A DNA stretch of 15,075 nucleotides from NCBI GenBank assembly GCA_036497785.1, contig DASXIW010000209.1, forward strand, positions 1 through 15,075, in the 5' to 3' direction. Below, one piece after another: positions 6,357 to 14,426 of this stretch. A program made the translations under genes and the position numbers. Position 1 is the first letter of the stretch, and the number at the start of each line of letters is the position of its first letter. The notes under the pieces were generated by a model. That model saw only the letters and a list, made by a program, of their open reading frames with translations, was not told where the DNA came from and searched no databases. This stretch comes from DASXIW01 sp036497785 (lineage in GTDB: Bacteria > Pseudomonadota > Alphaproteobacteria > Acetobacterales > Acetobacteraceae).

Positions 6357-7247
6357 ATGCCAGCCTCTCCCGCCGCCCCCTACGATGCCCTCCGCAGTTC
6401 GGCCCAGGCGTGGTTCGAGGCGCTGCGAGACCGCATCTGTGCCGCGCTCGAGGCGATCGAGGACGAGCCCGACCAGCCGCTCGCCGAACGCCCGGCCGGC
6501 CGCTTCACCCGCACGGCCTGGGATCGGCCAACCGAGGATGCCAGCCCCGGCGGCGGCGGCGTGATGAGCGTGATGCGCGGCCGTGTGTTCGAGAAGGTCG
6601 GCGTGAACGTGTCCACCGTCTGGGGCGAATTCAGCCCGGAATTCCGCGCCTCCATCCCAGGTGCCGCCGAAGACCCCCGATTCTGGGCCAGCGGCATCAG
6701 CCTCGTCGCGCATATGCAAAGCCCACTCGTCCCGGCGGCGCATTTCAACACGCGCATGCTGATCACCACCAAGGGCTGGTTCGGCGGCGGTGGCGACCTC
6801 ACGCCGATGCGCCTTGAGGCGCCGGAGGCCGTGGCCGACGCCGAAACCTTCCACGCCGCCCTGCGCGGCGCCTGCGACCGCCACGACCCCGGCTATTACC
6901 CGGCATTCAAGGCCTGGTGCGACCGCTACTTCTTCCTGCCCCACCGCAACGAGCCGCGCGGCGCCGGCGGCATCTTCTTCGACCATCACGCCACCGGCGA
7001 CGTGGCCGCCGATTTCGCCTTCGTGCGCGATGTCGGTACCGCCTTCGCCGAGTCCTATGCCGGCATCGTCCGCCGCCGCATGCACGCGCCCTGGACCGCC
7101 GAACAACGCCACCATCAACTGGTCCGCCGTGGCCGCTACGTGGAGTTCAACCTGATCCACGACCGCGGCACATTGTTCGGCCTGAAGACCGGCGGCAATG
7201 TCGAAGCCATCCTGATGAGCCTGCCGCCAGAAGTACGCTGGCCCTGA
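6357..7247 (+). CDS. hemF: Oxygen-dependent coproporphyrinogen III oxidase
   Basis: HemF uses O2 to convert coproporphyrinogen III to protoporphyrinogen IX by two oxidative decarboxylations, a late step of heme synthesis in the cytoplasm. The 296-residue product is full length. It shows GGGGVMSVMRGRVFEKVGVN (65-84), ISLVAHMQSP (114-123), HFNTRML (129-135), DRYFFLPHRNEPRGAGGIFF (189-208) and RGRYVEFNLIHDRGTLFGLK (258-277), all characteristic of HemF. The ATG at 6357 has AGGA about ten bases upstream. The gene is divergent from petABC, whose products need heme, and the layout suggests linked control under oxygen. It is followed by about 200 bp of intergenic DNA before the SPFH gene. Confidence 0.96.
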   Translation: MPASPAAPYDALRSSAQAWFEALRDRICAALEAIEDEPDQPLAERPAGRFTRTAWDRPTEDASPGGGGVMSVMRGRVFEKVGVNVSTVWGEFSPEFRASIPGAAEDPRFWASGISLVAHMQSPLVPAAHFNTRMLITTKGWFGGGGDLTPMRLEAPEAVADAETFHAALRGACDRHDPGYYPAFKAWCDRYFFLPHRNEPRGAGGIFFDHHATGDVAADFAFVRDVGTAFAESYAGIVRRRMHAPWTAEQRHHQLVRRGRYVEFNLIHDRGTLFGLKTGGNVEAILMSLPPEVRWP

Positions 7248-7448
7248 CCACCGCCAATATAGGAAATCCATAGTATAATAACGACGACGGCATAGTGGTC
7301 TCATAGGATATACGTCGTTTCCCCAATGCACAGCTTGACCAGTCCCGGCGCTGGTCTATGTGCATTCCGGCCGTCATTTCCGTTTCGCTCATGACGGCGG
7401 CGCATGCGGCCTGCCCTTCCCGGCCGCGCCCCGATGGGATTTCCGACC
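7248..7448. promoter_or_regulatory. Intergenic region hemF / SPFH gene with an AT-rich block
   Basis: About 200 bp without a convincing gene. Positions 7255-7330 are markedly more AT-rich than the rest of the window. They hold a perfect TATAAT (7274-7279) without a fitting -35, and a 7-bp inverted repeat (7280-7286 with 7313-7319). Further right, TTGACC (7335-7340) lies 16 bases before TATGTG (7357-7362), a possible weak promoter for the SPFH gene. It overlaps a small palindrome, gaccag (7337-7342) with ctggtc (7351-7356). Confidence 0.35.
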
Positions 7449-8510
7449 ATGCCCAACTCCGACGAGCCCGGCCATCCAATTGGCCCCTGGGCCATTCCCA
7501 CGCGCGACGCGAAGCGCCCACCGCCGCTGCCGCCTCGTTTTAACGTGAAAGTCGCCGCTGTCGCGCTCGTCCTGCTTGTCGCAGGCGGCACGCTGGCGGG
7601 CAGCTTCTACACCGTGCAGCCCACCGAAATGGCCGGCGTGCGCCGCCTCGGCACCGTCCTGACCAGCGAGCCGGTCGGCCCCGGACTGCACATGAAGCTG
7701 CCCTGGATCGACACGGTGGACACGATCCAGACCAGCCTCAACGTCTTCCAGCTCAACGACCTGACGGTCTACACGATCGACAACCAGGCGGTCACGGTCG
7801 GCATCGGCGTGTCCTATCGCATCCCGCGCGCGGCCGTGCTCAAGCTGCTGTACAATGTCGGTCGCACCGGCAACGTCGACATCAACGAGAATATCCGCCC
7901 GGTCCTCGCCGACCGCGTGCTGCGCGTGTTCTCCACCCAGAACACGGTCAACATCTCCGCCAACCGCGAACAGATCGCCAGCGCCATCCGCAAGGACGTC
8001 TCGGACGCTCTCGGCAGCATCTTCGGCCTGGAAATCACCGACCTGCAACTCAGCAGCATCACCTACAGCCCCAGTTTCCAGGCCTCCGTCGAAGCCGCCG
8101 TCCAGGCCAAGAACGACGCCATCCGCGCCGAGAACACCGTGGCGAAAGTGCGCTACGAAGGCGAACAGGTGAAGGTGCAGGCCGAAGCCCAGGCCGCCGC
8201 CCGCGTCGCCCAGGCCAATGGCGAGGCGGAAGCAGCCATCGTGCAGGCGCGGGCGCAAAGCCAGGCCGCGATTCTGCGCGCCCAAGGCGAAAGCCAGGCC
8301 GCCACCCTGACCGGCGAAGCCCAGGCCCATGTCATTCAACAAATCGGCGCGGCCGTCGCCGCCAACCCCAGCGTGGTGAATTACGAACAAGCCCATCGCT
8401 GGAACGGCGCCATGCCGGCCACCATGCTCGGCGGCGGCACCAGCCCGCTCACCATGTTCAACGTGCCGGCTCCGGTGCCGGCAACAGCGCAAGCGGCGGG
8501 AAAGGGTTAG
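7449..8510 (+). CDS. SPFH/prohibitin-family membrane protein
   Basis: The product has 353 residues. A proline-rich cytoplasmic N-terminus (about 1-30) is followed by one membrane segment (about 33-52) and a prohibitin-type SPFH domain (about 53-235, starting SFYTVQPTEMAGVRRLGTVL). Next comes an Ala/Gln/Glu-rich helix likely to form a coiled coil (about 235-310), and a low-complexity tail. Proteins of this family form large rings that organise membrane microdomains and often control the FtsH protease (the HflK/HflC relatives). No HflC-like or NfeD-like partner is encoded next door, so it appears to stand alone. The start at 7449 is chosen for a GGGA nine bases upstream; in-frame ATGs at 7404 and 7434 are possible. 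Its client or membrane role cannot be read from sequence. Confidence 0.85.
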   Translation: MPNSDEPGHPIGPWAIPTRDAKRPPPLPPRFNVKVAAVALVLLVAGGTLAGSFYTVQPTEMAGVRRLGTVLTSEPVGPGLHMKLPWIDTVDTIQTSLNVFQLNDLTVYTIDNQAVTVGIGVSYRIPRAAVLKLLYNVGRTGNVDINENIRPVLADRVLRVFSTQNTVNISANREQIASAIRKDVSDALGSIFGLEITDLQLSSITYSPSFQASVEAAVQAKNDAIRAENTVAKVRYEGEQVKVQAEAQAAARVAQANGEAEAAIVQARAQSQAAILRAQGESQAATLTGEAQAHVIQQIGAAVAANPSVVNYEQAHRWNGAMPATMLGGGTSPLTMFNVPAPVPATAQAAGKG

Positions 8511-8512
8511 AA

Positions 8513-8536
8513 AAGGCCGGGCGCTGCCCCGGCCTT
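8513..8536. terminator. Bidirectional terminator between SPFH and ABC exporter genes
   Basis: A 9-bp GC-rich stem (8513-8521 with 8528-8536) with a 6-base loop lies two bases after the SPFH stop and three bases before the ABC exporter stop. On the minus strand the stem runs into TTTT, as in a classical intrinsic terminator. On the plus strand the following tract is weaker (tcctt). Confidence 0.8.
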
Positions 8537-8538
8537 CC

Positions 8539-10317
8539 TTACTGCAACAGCGACTGCGTCTTCACCAGCCGCGCATACACCCCGTCGCGTTCCATCAACT
8601 CCGTATGGGTTCCCTGCTCCACCGCGACGCCCTCGGCCATCACGATCACCAGATCGGCGTCGCGCACCGTGGACAGGCGGTGGGCGACGACGATGGTGGT
8701 GCGGCCCCGGCGCAGCACGTTCAGCGCGTCCTGCACCAGTTTCTCGCTTTCAGCATCAAGCGCACTCGTGGCCTCGTCGAGCAGCAGGATGCGCGGATTG
8801 CGCAGCAGCGCGCGGGCCAGCGTTACGCGCTGGCGCTGGCCGCCCGAGAGGCGTCCGCCACCTGAACCCACCCGCGTCGCGAACCCGTCCGGCAATGCGG
8901 CGATGAAGCCGGCGGCGGCCGCGGCGGCGGCGGCCTGCTCGATCTCCGCCTCGGTGGCTTCCGGGCGGCCCATGTGGATGTTGCCGGCGACAGTGTCGTC
9001 GAACAGCAGCGTATCCTGGCCGACATAGGCGATGGCGTCGCGCAGGCTGGCCAGCGTCACCCGCCGCACATCCGCGCCATCAATGCTGATGCTGCCGGAT
9101 CGCACGTCGTGCAGGCGCGGAATCAGCGTCAGCGCGGTCGATTTGCCGGCGCCGGATGCGCCCACCAGCGCGATCGTCAGCCCGGGTTCGGCGGTGAAAC
9201 TGAGGCCGCGCAGGGCGGACCGGCCATCGGGATAGGAAAAATGTACGTCATCGAAGACCAGCCGGCCATGGCCCTCCGGCAGGGTTGCGGCGTCCGGCGA
9301 CTCGGTGATGCCGGGCGGTTCGTCGATCACGGCGAACACCCGCGCAAGCCCGGCGAGCCCTTCCTGCAACGCCGCGTTCAGGTTGCCCATGGCCCGCAGC
9401 GGCTGCGCGGCGAGCAGCAGGGCGGTCACGAAGCCGGTGAAATTGCCCAGCGTGCCCGTGCCCAGCGCCGCCCGCCAACCGGCGAAGCCGATCACGGCCG
9501 CAACCGCAGCACCACCCAGCACCTCCAGCAGCGGGTCGATGCGGCTGCGGCTGATCGTCATGCTCATCAAGGCGCTGTAAAGCTTGGCGAAGGCGGAGTT
9601 GGCGCGGTTGGTTTCGGCGGCCTCTAGCCGATAGGCGCGCACGATGCGAGCCTGGGCGAAGCTTTCGGTCAGCAACGCGGCGGCCTCGCCGGTGCGTTCC
9701 TGCATCCCGCCGGAGGTGCGGCGAATCCGCCGGCCGATACGCTGGATGGGCAAGGCAGCCAGCGGATACAGCGCCGCGCCGATCAGGCTCAGCCCCCAAT
9801 CCAGATACAGCATGGAAGCGACGAGACCGACGATCTTGATGGCGTCGCCCACGCCGTTCGTAGCGCGGACCAGCGCCTCGCGAATGGTCGCGGCATCGGT
9901 GGTGAAGCGGGCGGCCAGGGTGGCCGGCGCCTCGCGCTCCACCCGGGCCAGATCGGCGCTCATGAGATGGGCGAACATCTGCCCCTGCAGCCTGCGGATC
10001 ACCTGCAGCACAACCTGCTGGGTCAGCACGTTCTGCAAATACTGCCCCAGCGCCTTCACCGCCGTGACCATGATGATCAGCACCGGCACCTGGTAAAGAA
10101 TCCGTACGTCCCGGGCCTGAAACATGTCGATGGCCCGCTGGATCATGACCGGATACAGCGCCTGGGACCCGGCGGTGACGGCGGTGGCCAGAAAGATCAA
10201 CACCAGCCGGCCGCGCCGGTGGCGGATGTGCTCGCGCCACAGCCGGCCCACCAGCGCCCTGGTGGACTCGGCCTTGGCGCGGGCGGTGACGTCGGAACGC
10301 GAGAGCGGCATATTCAT
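8539..10317 (-). CDS. MsbA-like ABC exporter, fused permease and ATPase
   Basis: This is a half-transporter of 592 residues that should work as a homodimer in the inner membrane. The membrane domain (about 35-325, six helices) is of the type I exporter fold. The ATPase domain has Walker A GASGAGKST (about 385-393), the Q-loop VGQDTLLFDD, signature LSGGQRQRV (about 490), Walker B ILLLDEATSALD (about 513) and the switch AHR (about 546). All catalytic residues are present. The closest common relatives are MsbA-type lipid A or lipid flippases, but related exporters carry drugs or peptides, so the substrate is not certain. An eight-alanine run (codons at 8911-8934) sits between the Q-loop and signature. 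No strong ribosome-binding site is seen for either ATG (10317 or 10311). It converges with the SPFH gene. Confidence 0.9.
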   Translation of the reverse strand: MNMPLSRSDVTARAKAESTRALVGRLWREHIRHRRGRLVLIFLATAVTAGSQALYPVMIQRAIDMFQARDVRILYQVPVLIIMVTAVKALGQYLQNVLTQQVVLQVIRRLQGQMFAHLMSADLARVEREAPATLAARFTTDAATIREALVRATNGVGDAIKIVGLVASMLYLDWGLSLIGAALYPLAALPIQRIGRRIRRTSGGMQERTGEAAALLTESFAQARIVRAYRLEAAETNRANSAFAKLYSALMSMTISRSRIDPLLEVLGGAAVAAVIGFAGWRAALGTGTLGNFTGFVTALLLAAQPLRAMGNLNAALQEGLAGLARVFAVIDEPPGITESPDAATLPEGHGRLVFDDVHFSYPDGRSALRGLSFTAEPGLTIALVGASGAGKSTALTLIPRLHDVRSGSISIDGADVRRVTLASLRDAIAYVGQDTLLFDDTVAGNIHMGRPEATEAEIEQAAAAAAAAGFIAALPDGFATRVGSGGGRLSGGQRQRVTLARALLRNPRILLLDEATSALDAESEKLVQDALNVLRRGRTTIVVAHRLSTVRDADLVIVMAEGVAVEQGTHTELMERDGVYARLVKTQSLLQ

Positions 10318-10458
10318 GCCGCGCGTTTATCAGCCGGTCGGGGCGGTGTCACCGCGTGCCGGCGCCGCACCCCGCGCGGCGGTGGCCCGTATCAGGGCTT
10401 CCGCCAGTTCGGACGCGCCGAATGGGATACGCGGCGCGCAGCGGCCGAGATCGCGACG
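10318..10458. other. Non-coding gap between cca and the ABC exporter gene
   Basis: This 141-bp GC-rich gap lies between two minus-strand genes. It contains a short inverted repeat, caccgc with gcggtg, near 10350-10383 that might end cca transcripts. No T tract, clear promoter or credible small gene was found. Confidence 0.4.
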
Positions 10459-11649
10459 CTATGTCCGTTCCGCCGAGATAAGCCGCCGGCGCAGTTCGGC
10501 GCGACAGGCCGCGGCGTCCGCCACGCAGCCGCCATCGAGCCACCATCGCCGCAAATCGCGCAGCATCAGGCCCATGGCCGGCCCGGCCGCCACCCCGGCA
10601 GCGCGCAGATCCCGCCCCCGCAGCGGAAAGACCGGAACCGGCAACGACGCGATTCGGGCGCGCAGCGCCGCGTCGCCGCTGGCCAGCCAGAGCCGGCCGA
10701 TCAGCACGCAGGCCGGCAGATCGGCCAGCCTCCGGCGCAGTTCGTCGTCATCGGCATCACGCGAAGGCGCCGGTCCGTCGCGCAGCGCGATCAGCCGGTC
10801 CCGCTCCGCGCCGGACAGGCGCAGCCGCAGCGCCAACGCCGTCGGATCGCCCTCGAGCAGGGCGGCCAGCCGCAACACCGGATCAGGCGGCGCGCCCGCG
10901 TCCACCAGACGTGCCAGCCCATCCAGCGACACGCCCTCCGGCAGCACCGCGGCCAGCACGCCCAGATCCTGCATCAGGCGCAGGCATGCGACCGGATCGG
11001 GCATGGCGAGGATGCGCTTCATCTCGCTCCACACCCGTTCGGCCGAGAGCTGTGCCAGCCCCGGCACGCCGGCGGCGATCGCCGCCGTCGCCGCTTCGTC
11101 CGGCGCCCCCACGCCGTAGCGCGCATGAAACCGGAAGAAGCGCAGTATGCGCAGATAATCCTCGGCGATCCGGGTCGCCGCATCGCCGACGAAACGCACC
11201 CGCCCATGGCGCAAATCGGCGATGCCGTGAAAATAATCATGCACGGCGCCGTCCGGCGTCATGGACAGCGCATTGATGGTGAAATCGCGCCGCGCCGCGT
11301 CCTCGCGCCAATCCTCGGTGAAGGCCACCCTGGCGCGCCGCCCGTCCGTCGCCACGTCGCGACGCAGCGTCGTCACCTCGAAACCGCGATGGCACGAGAC
11401 GGCGGTCACGGTGCCGTGGTCGAGCCCGGTGGGCACGGCGCGCAGCCCGGCCGCCTCCAGCGCCCGCATCACCGCCTCCGGCTGGTCCGGCGTGGCCAGG
11501 TCGATATCAGCCACCTCACGGCCGGCCAGCGCGTCACGCACGCAACCGCCAACCAGCCGGGCGCGCGGCAAGGCGGCCAGCACCGCATGCAGTGCCGGGT
11601 CCGCGACGAAGGCCGGCGGCGCGATGCACAGGGCCGGCCGGTCGGTCAC
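10459..11649 (-). CDS. cca: CCA tRNA nucleotidyltransferase (class II, poly(A) polymerase family)
   Basis: This enzyme adds or repairs the 3'-CCA end of tRNAs without a nucleic acid template. The 396-residue product carries the class II head: LVGGCVRDALAG (32-43), the metal-binding ADIDLAT (47-53, D48/D50), RRDFTINAL (120-128) and EDYLRILRFFRFHARYG (163-179). The C-terminal half is Ala/Leu/Arg-rich and helical, with no obvious HD phosphohydrolase motif. The start is GTG at 11649, whose GTGA overlaps the DUF6111 stop by four bases, so it is translationally coupled and last in its operon. A poly(A) polymerase is the main alternative, since the two share these motifs; the alphaproteobacterial context favours CCA addition. 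Confidence 0.9.
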   Translation of the reverse strand: MTDRPALCIAPPAFVADPALHAVLAALPRARLVGGCVRDALAGREVADIDLATPDQPEAVMRALEAAGLRAVPTGLDHGTVTAVSCHRGFEVTTLRRDVATDGRRARVAFTEDWREDAARRDFTINALSMTPDGAVHDYFHGIADLRHGRVRFVGDAATRIAEDYLRILRFFRFHARYGVGAPDEAATAAIAAGVPGLAQLSAERVWSEMKRILAMPDPVACLRLMQDLGVLAAVLPEGVSLDGLARLVDAGAPPDPVLRLAALLEGDPTALALRLRLSGAERDRLIALRDGPAPSRDADDDELRRRLADLPACVLIGRLWLASGDAALRARIASLPVPVFPLRGRDLRAAGVAAGPAMGLMLRDLRRWWLDGGCVADAAACRAELRRRLISAERT

Positions 11650-11933
11650 CGCCGCCCCGGCGCGGGTGCCCCCCCGGCCTCAGCTGCCCCCTTCGCCTCG
11701 GGCGCTCCATGCCCGGAGATGATCCGCCCGTCCACGACATGCGCCGGGACGTAGGATTCATCCCGGTCCGCACGGTTGGCGAGGCCGAACCACACCGTGC
11801 CGACCGCCATCAGCAGGATCAGCCCCAGCGCGCCCCATACCAGGGCGGGCGGGGTGCGCGTGCCCAGCACCAGCCAGACCGCATACAGCGCGAACGGCAC
11901 CAGAAACAGGCCGATTTCGGTAAATCGCAGCAT
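11646..11933 (-). CDS. Small membrane protein, DUF6111 family
   Basis: The product has 95 residues with two membrane segments (about 5-23 and 30-48) followed by a soluble tail containing RADRDESYVPAHVVDGRIIS, then an Ala/Gly/Pro-rich end. It resembles DUF6111, small alphaproteobacterial proteins of unknown function found between a Nudix hydrolase and cca; this recognition is from memory. The ATG at 11933 overlaps the Nudix stop by one base (TGATG), and its stop overlaps the cca start by four. A TTG three bases earlier is an alternative start. No function is assigned; the context suggests only co-expression. Confidence 0.75.
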   Translation of the reverse strand: MLRFTEIGLFLVPFALYAVWLVLGTRTPPALVWGALGLILLMAVGTVWFGLANRADRDESYVPAHVVDGRIISGHGAPEAKGAAEAGGAPAPGRR

Positions 11934-12607
11934 CAATCAACGCGCAGGCGGGCGGCGACATGCACCAGGATCGCCGCGGTCGCGCCCCAGATGTAATGGT
12001 CGGGATGCGGCCACACCCAGAATTCCCGCCAGCGACCACGATAATGCGCTCGGCGCCGCTGCGGCGCCGACGGGTCCAGCAGCACGCCCAGGGGCAGCGA
12101 GAAGATCGCATCCACCTCATCGGGCGACGGTGACAGGCCAAGCGCGTCCAGATCCATGCCCTCCGGCAATAATCCGAGCACCGGTGTGATACAATATCCC
12201 GTGCCGGTTACGTAATCTTGCATGCGTCCGGCAATATCGACCAGGGCGGGATCCAGGGCGAGTTCCTCATACGCCTCGCGCAGCGCCGCGGCCTCGGCGT
12301 CAGCATCGCCGGGATCGATCCGCCCGCCGGGGAAGCTGACCTGGCCGGCATGGCTGTTCAGATGCACCGTCCGCCGTGTCAGCAGAACGCCCGGTTCCGC
12401 ACCCAACAGAAACGGCACCAGCACGGCCGCCGGCACCAGCGGGCGGTCCACTAGGTCGAGGGCGTCGTCCGAGCCGGCCGGGGCGGCGATGGACGGGGGA
12501 TGCGCAGCCAGCCGGGCGGGCGTCTGGTGCGGCGGGTCCTCGCTGGGCACGCGCAGGCGCAGCCGCAGCTCGGCTGCTGTCACGCCGGACGCATCCCCGG
12601 CCGCCAC
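11933..12607 (-). CDS. Nudix hydrolase, probable CoA pyrophosphatase (NudL/YeaB type)
   Basis: Enzymes of this type cleave coenzyme A and its derivatives to phosphopantetheine and 3',5'-ADP, and may clear oxidised CoA. The 224-residue product has the family lead-in LLTRRTVHLNSHAGQVSFPG (75-94). The Nudix box GGRIDPGDADAEAAALREAY then EEL (94-116) has the one-residue-longer spacing and the missing glycine that I recall from E. coli NudL. The core REAYEE (110-115) keeps the metal-binding glutamates. The N-terminal 50 residues are loosely conserved. The start is GTG at 12607, with GAGGGG-like sequence upstream; a second GTG about eight codons in is possible. It follows the DUF1285 gene by 31 bp and overlaps the DUF6111 start. 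Confidence 0.88.
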   Translation of the reverse strand: MAAGDASGVTAAELRLRLRVPSEDPPHQTPARLAAHPPSIAAPAGSDDALDLVDRPLVPAAVLVPFLLGAEPGVLLTRRTVHLNSHAGQVSFPGGRIDPGDADAEAAALREAYEELALDPALVDIAGRMQDYVTGTGYCITPVLGLLPEGMDLDALGLSPSPDEVDAIFSLPLGVLLDPSAPQRRRAHYRGRWREFWVWPHPDHYIWGATAAILVHVAARLRVD

Positions 12608-12638
12608 CCCTCACCGGCCCCCTCATTGGCGCGAGGCA

Positions 12639-13289
12639 TCAGCCCGCGTCCTCACAGCACGTGATCTCGCCCAGCGGAAAGAAGCGGCCGCTACTCCACA
12701 CGCCCAGCATCTTCCGCCCCTCGATCATCGCCGGCTCGGCCAGCGCGACCAGTTCGTAATAGACGGCGCGTCCGATCCGCGCCTCGATCGGCCAGCGTCC
12801 GGCTCCGGCCCGCACATGCAGATACGGCGTGGGTTCGCAGGTCAGAATATCATGCGCGATCCGGATCGGATGCTCGGGGCCGGCAGTCACAAGTTGGTCG
12901 GTATTGGTGCGGAAGGTCAGTTTCTGCTCACGTCCCACACCCACCCAATCCAGCTCCACCGCCAGGAAGGGCGCGTCCTCGACCTGGATCCTGCCGCGCT
13001 CGGCCGGCGTTTCCAGCCAGAAATCGCCCTGCTCGTCGCGCTGCAGGACAGAAGCAAACAGGCAGACCAGCTCTTTGCGGCCGATCGGCGTGCCGCGATA
13101 CAACCAGGTGCAGTCGCGCCGGATCAGAAACGGCAGGTCGCCGCATTCCAACGGCTTTCGTCGCGGGACGCGAGCCGGTGCGATCAGCCCGATCTGCGCT
13201 TCCCTGCAAGCCCGTTGCCTTTCGGCCGCTGCCGCCGCGGCCGACTGCGCGTCGACCTCGTCCTCGCTATGATGTGTCGTGTTGCCCAC
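12639..13289 (-). CDS. DUF1285 domain protein
   Basis: The product has 216 residues. It matches DUF1285, a family of unknown function common in Alphaproteobacteria and Pseudomonas and often encoded beside a Nudix hydrolase and cca. Visible features are RRKPLECGDLPFLIRRDCTW, LYRGTPIGRKELVCLFASVL, the core QVEDAPFLAVELDWVG, and the C-terminal RAVYYELVALAEP. There are no membrane segments or signal peptide, so it should be cytoplasmic. The open frame runs far upstream across the divergent moxR gene, but a GTG at 13289 with GGAG six bases ahead gives the natural start at the edge of the intergenic region. It is first of the four-gene DUF1285-Nudix-DUF6111-cca run. No enzymatic motif was recognised. 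Confidence 0.82.
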   Translation of the reverse strand: MGNTTHHSEDEVDAQSAAAAAAERQRACREAQIGLIAPARVPRRKPLECGDLPFLIRRDCTWLYRGTPIGRKELVCLFASVLQRDEQGDFWLETPAERGRIQVEDAPFLAVELDWVGVGREQKLTFRTNTDQLVTAGPEHPIRIAHDILTCEPTPYLHVRAGAGRWPIEARIGRAVYYELVALAEPAMIEGRKMLGVWSSGRFFPLGEITCCEDAG

Positions 13290-13412
13290 CCGCGTCTCCG
13301 GACCGTCATCCGTCCCGTGATGACGATATAGGGTGCAGCCCCCCTCGCATGAAAGTGGCACAGTGCGCGCAAGACCCCATTTGAGTGTGATCGCGAGAGA
13401 AGGAACGACAGC
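13290..13412. promoter_or_regulatory. Divergent control region DUF1285 gene / moxR
   Basis: This 123-bp gap must hold both promoters. A 7-bp perfect inverted repeat (13304-13310 with 13319-13325, 8-base spacer) lies just upstream of the DUF1285 start and may be an operator or leader hairpin. On the plus strand, 13356-13371 reads TGGCACAGTGCGCGCA, which fits 13 of the 16 positions of the sigma-54 -24/-12 pattern TGGCACG-N4-TTGCA, four of them unspecified, with exact GG-to-GC spacing. It lies about 40 bases before the moxR start. No good -35/-10 pair was found. Confidence 0.35.

Positions 13413-14422
<1,010 letters not shown>

Positions 14423-14426
<4 letters not shown>

Noticed and set aside
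5546..6358. A longer Rieske protein starting at 6358
   Set aside because: The extra 75 residues have no family similarity, and the ATG at 6133 has a good GAGG site.
6339..7331. A 330-codon minus-strand frame opposite hemF
   Set aside because: hemF is intact on the other strand; this frame has no start context or domain.
7358..7543. A 61-codon plus-strand frame with a signal-peptide-like start
   Set aside because: It overlaps the SPFH gene start in another frame, lacks a ribosome-binding site, and its hydrophobic start is short.
7389..8492. A 367-codon minus-strand frame opposite the SPFH gene
   Set aside because: It mirrors the coding gene and has repetitive Gly/Ala/His/Asp composition.
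9967..11754. A 595-codon plus-strand frame
   Set aside because: It is antisense to the ABC exporter and cca, both with intact motifs. Its composition is Arg/Gln/His-rich low complexity.
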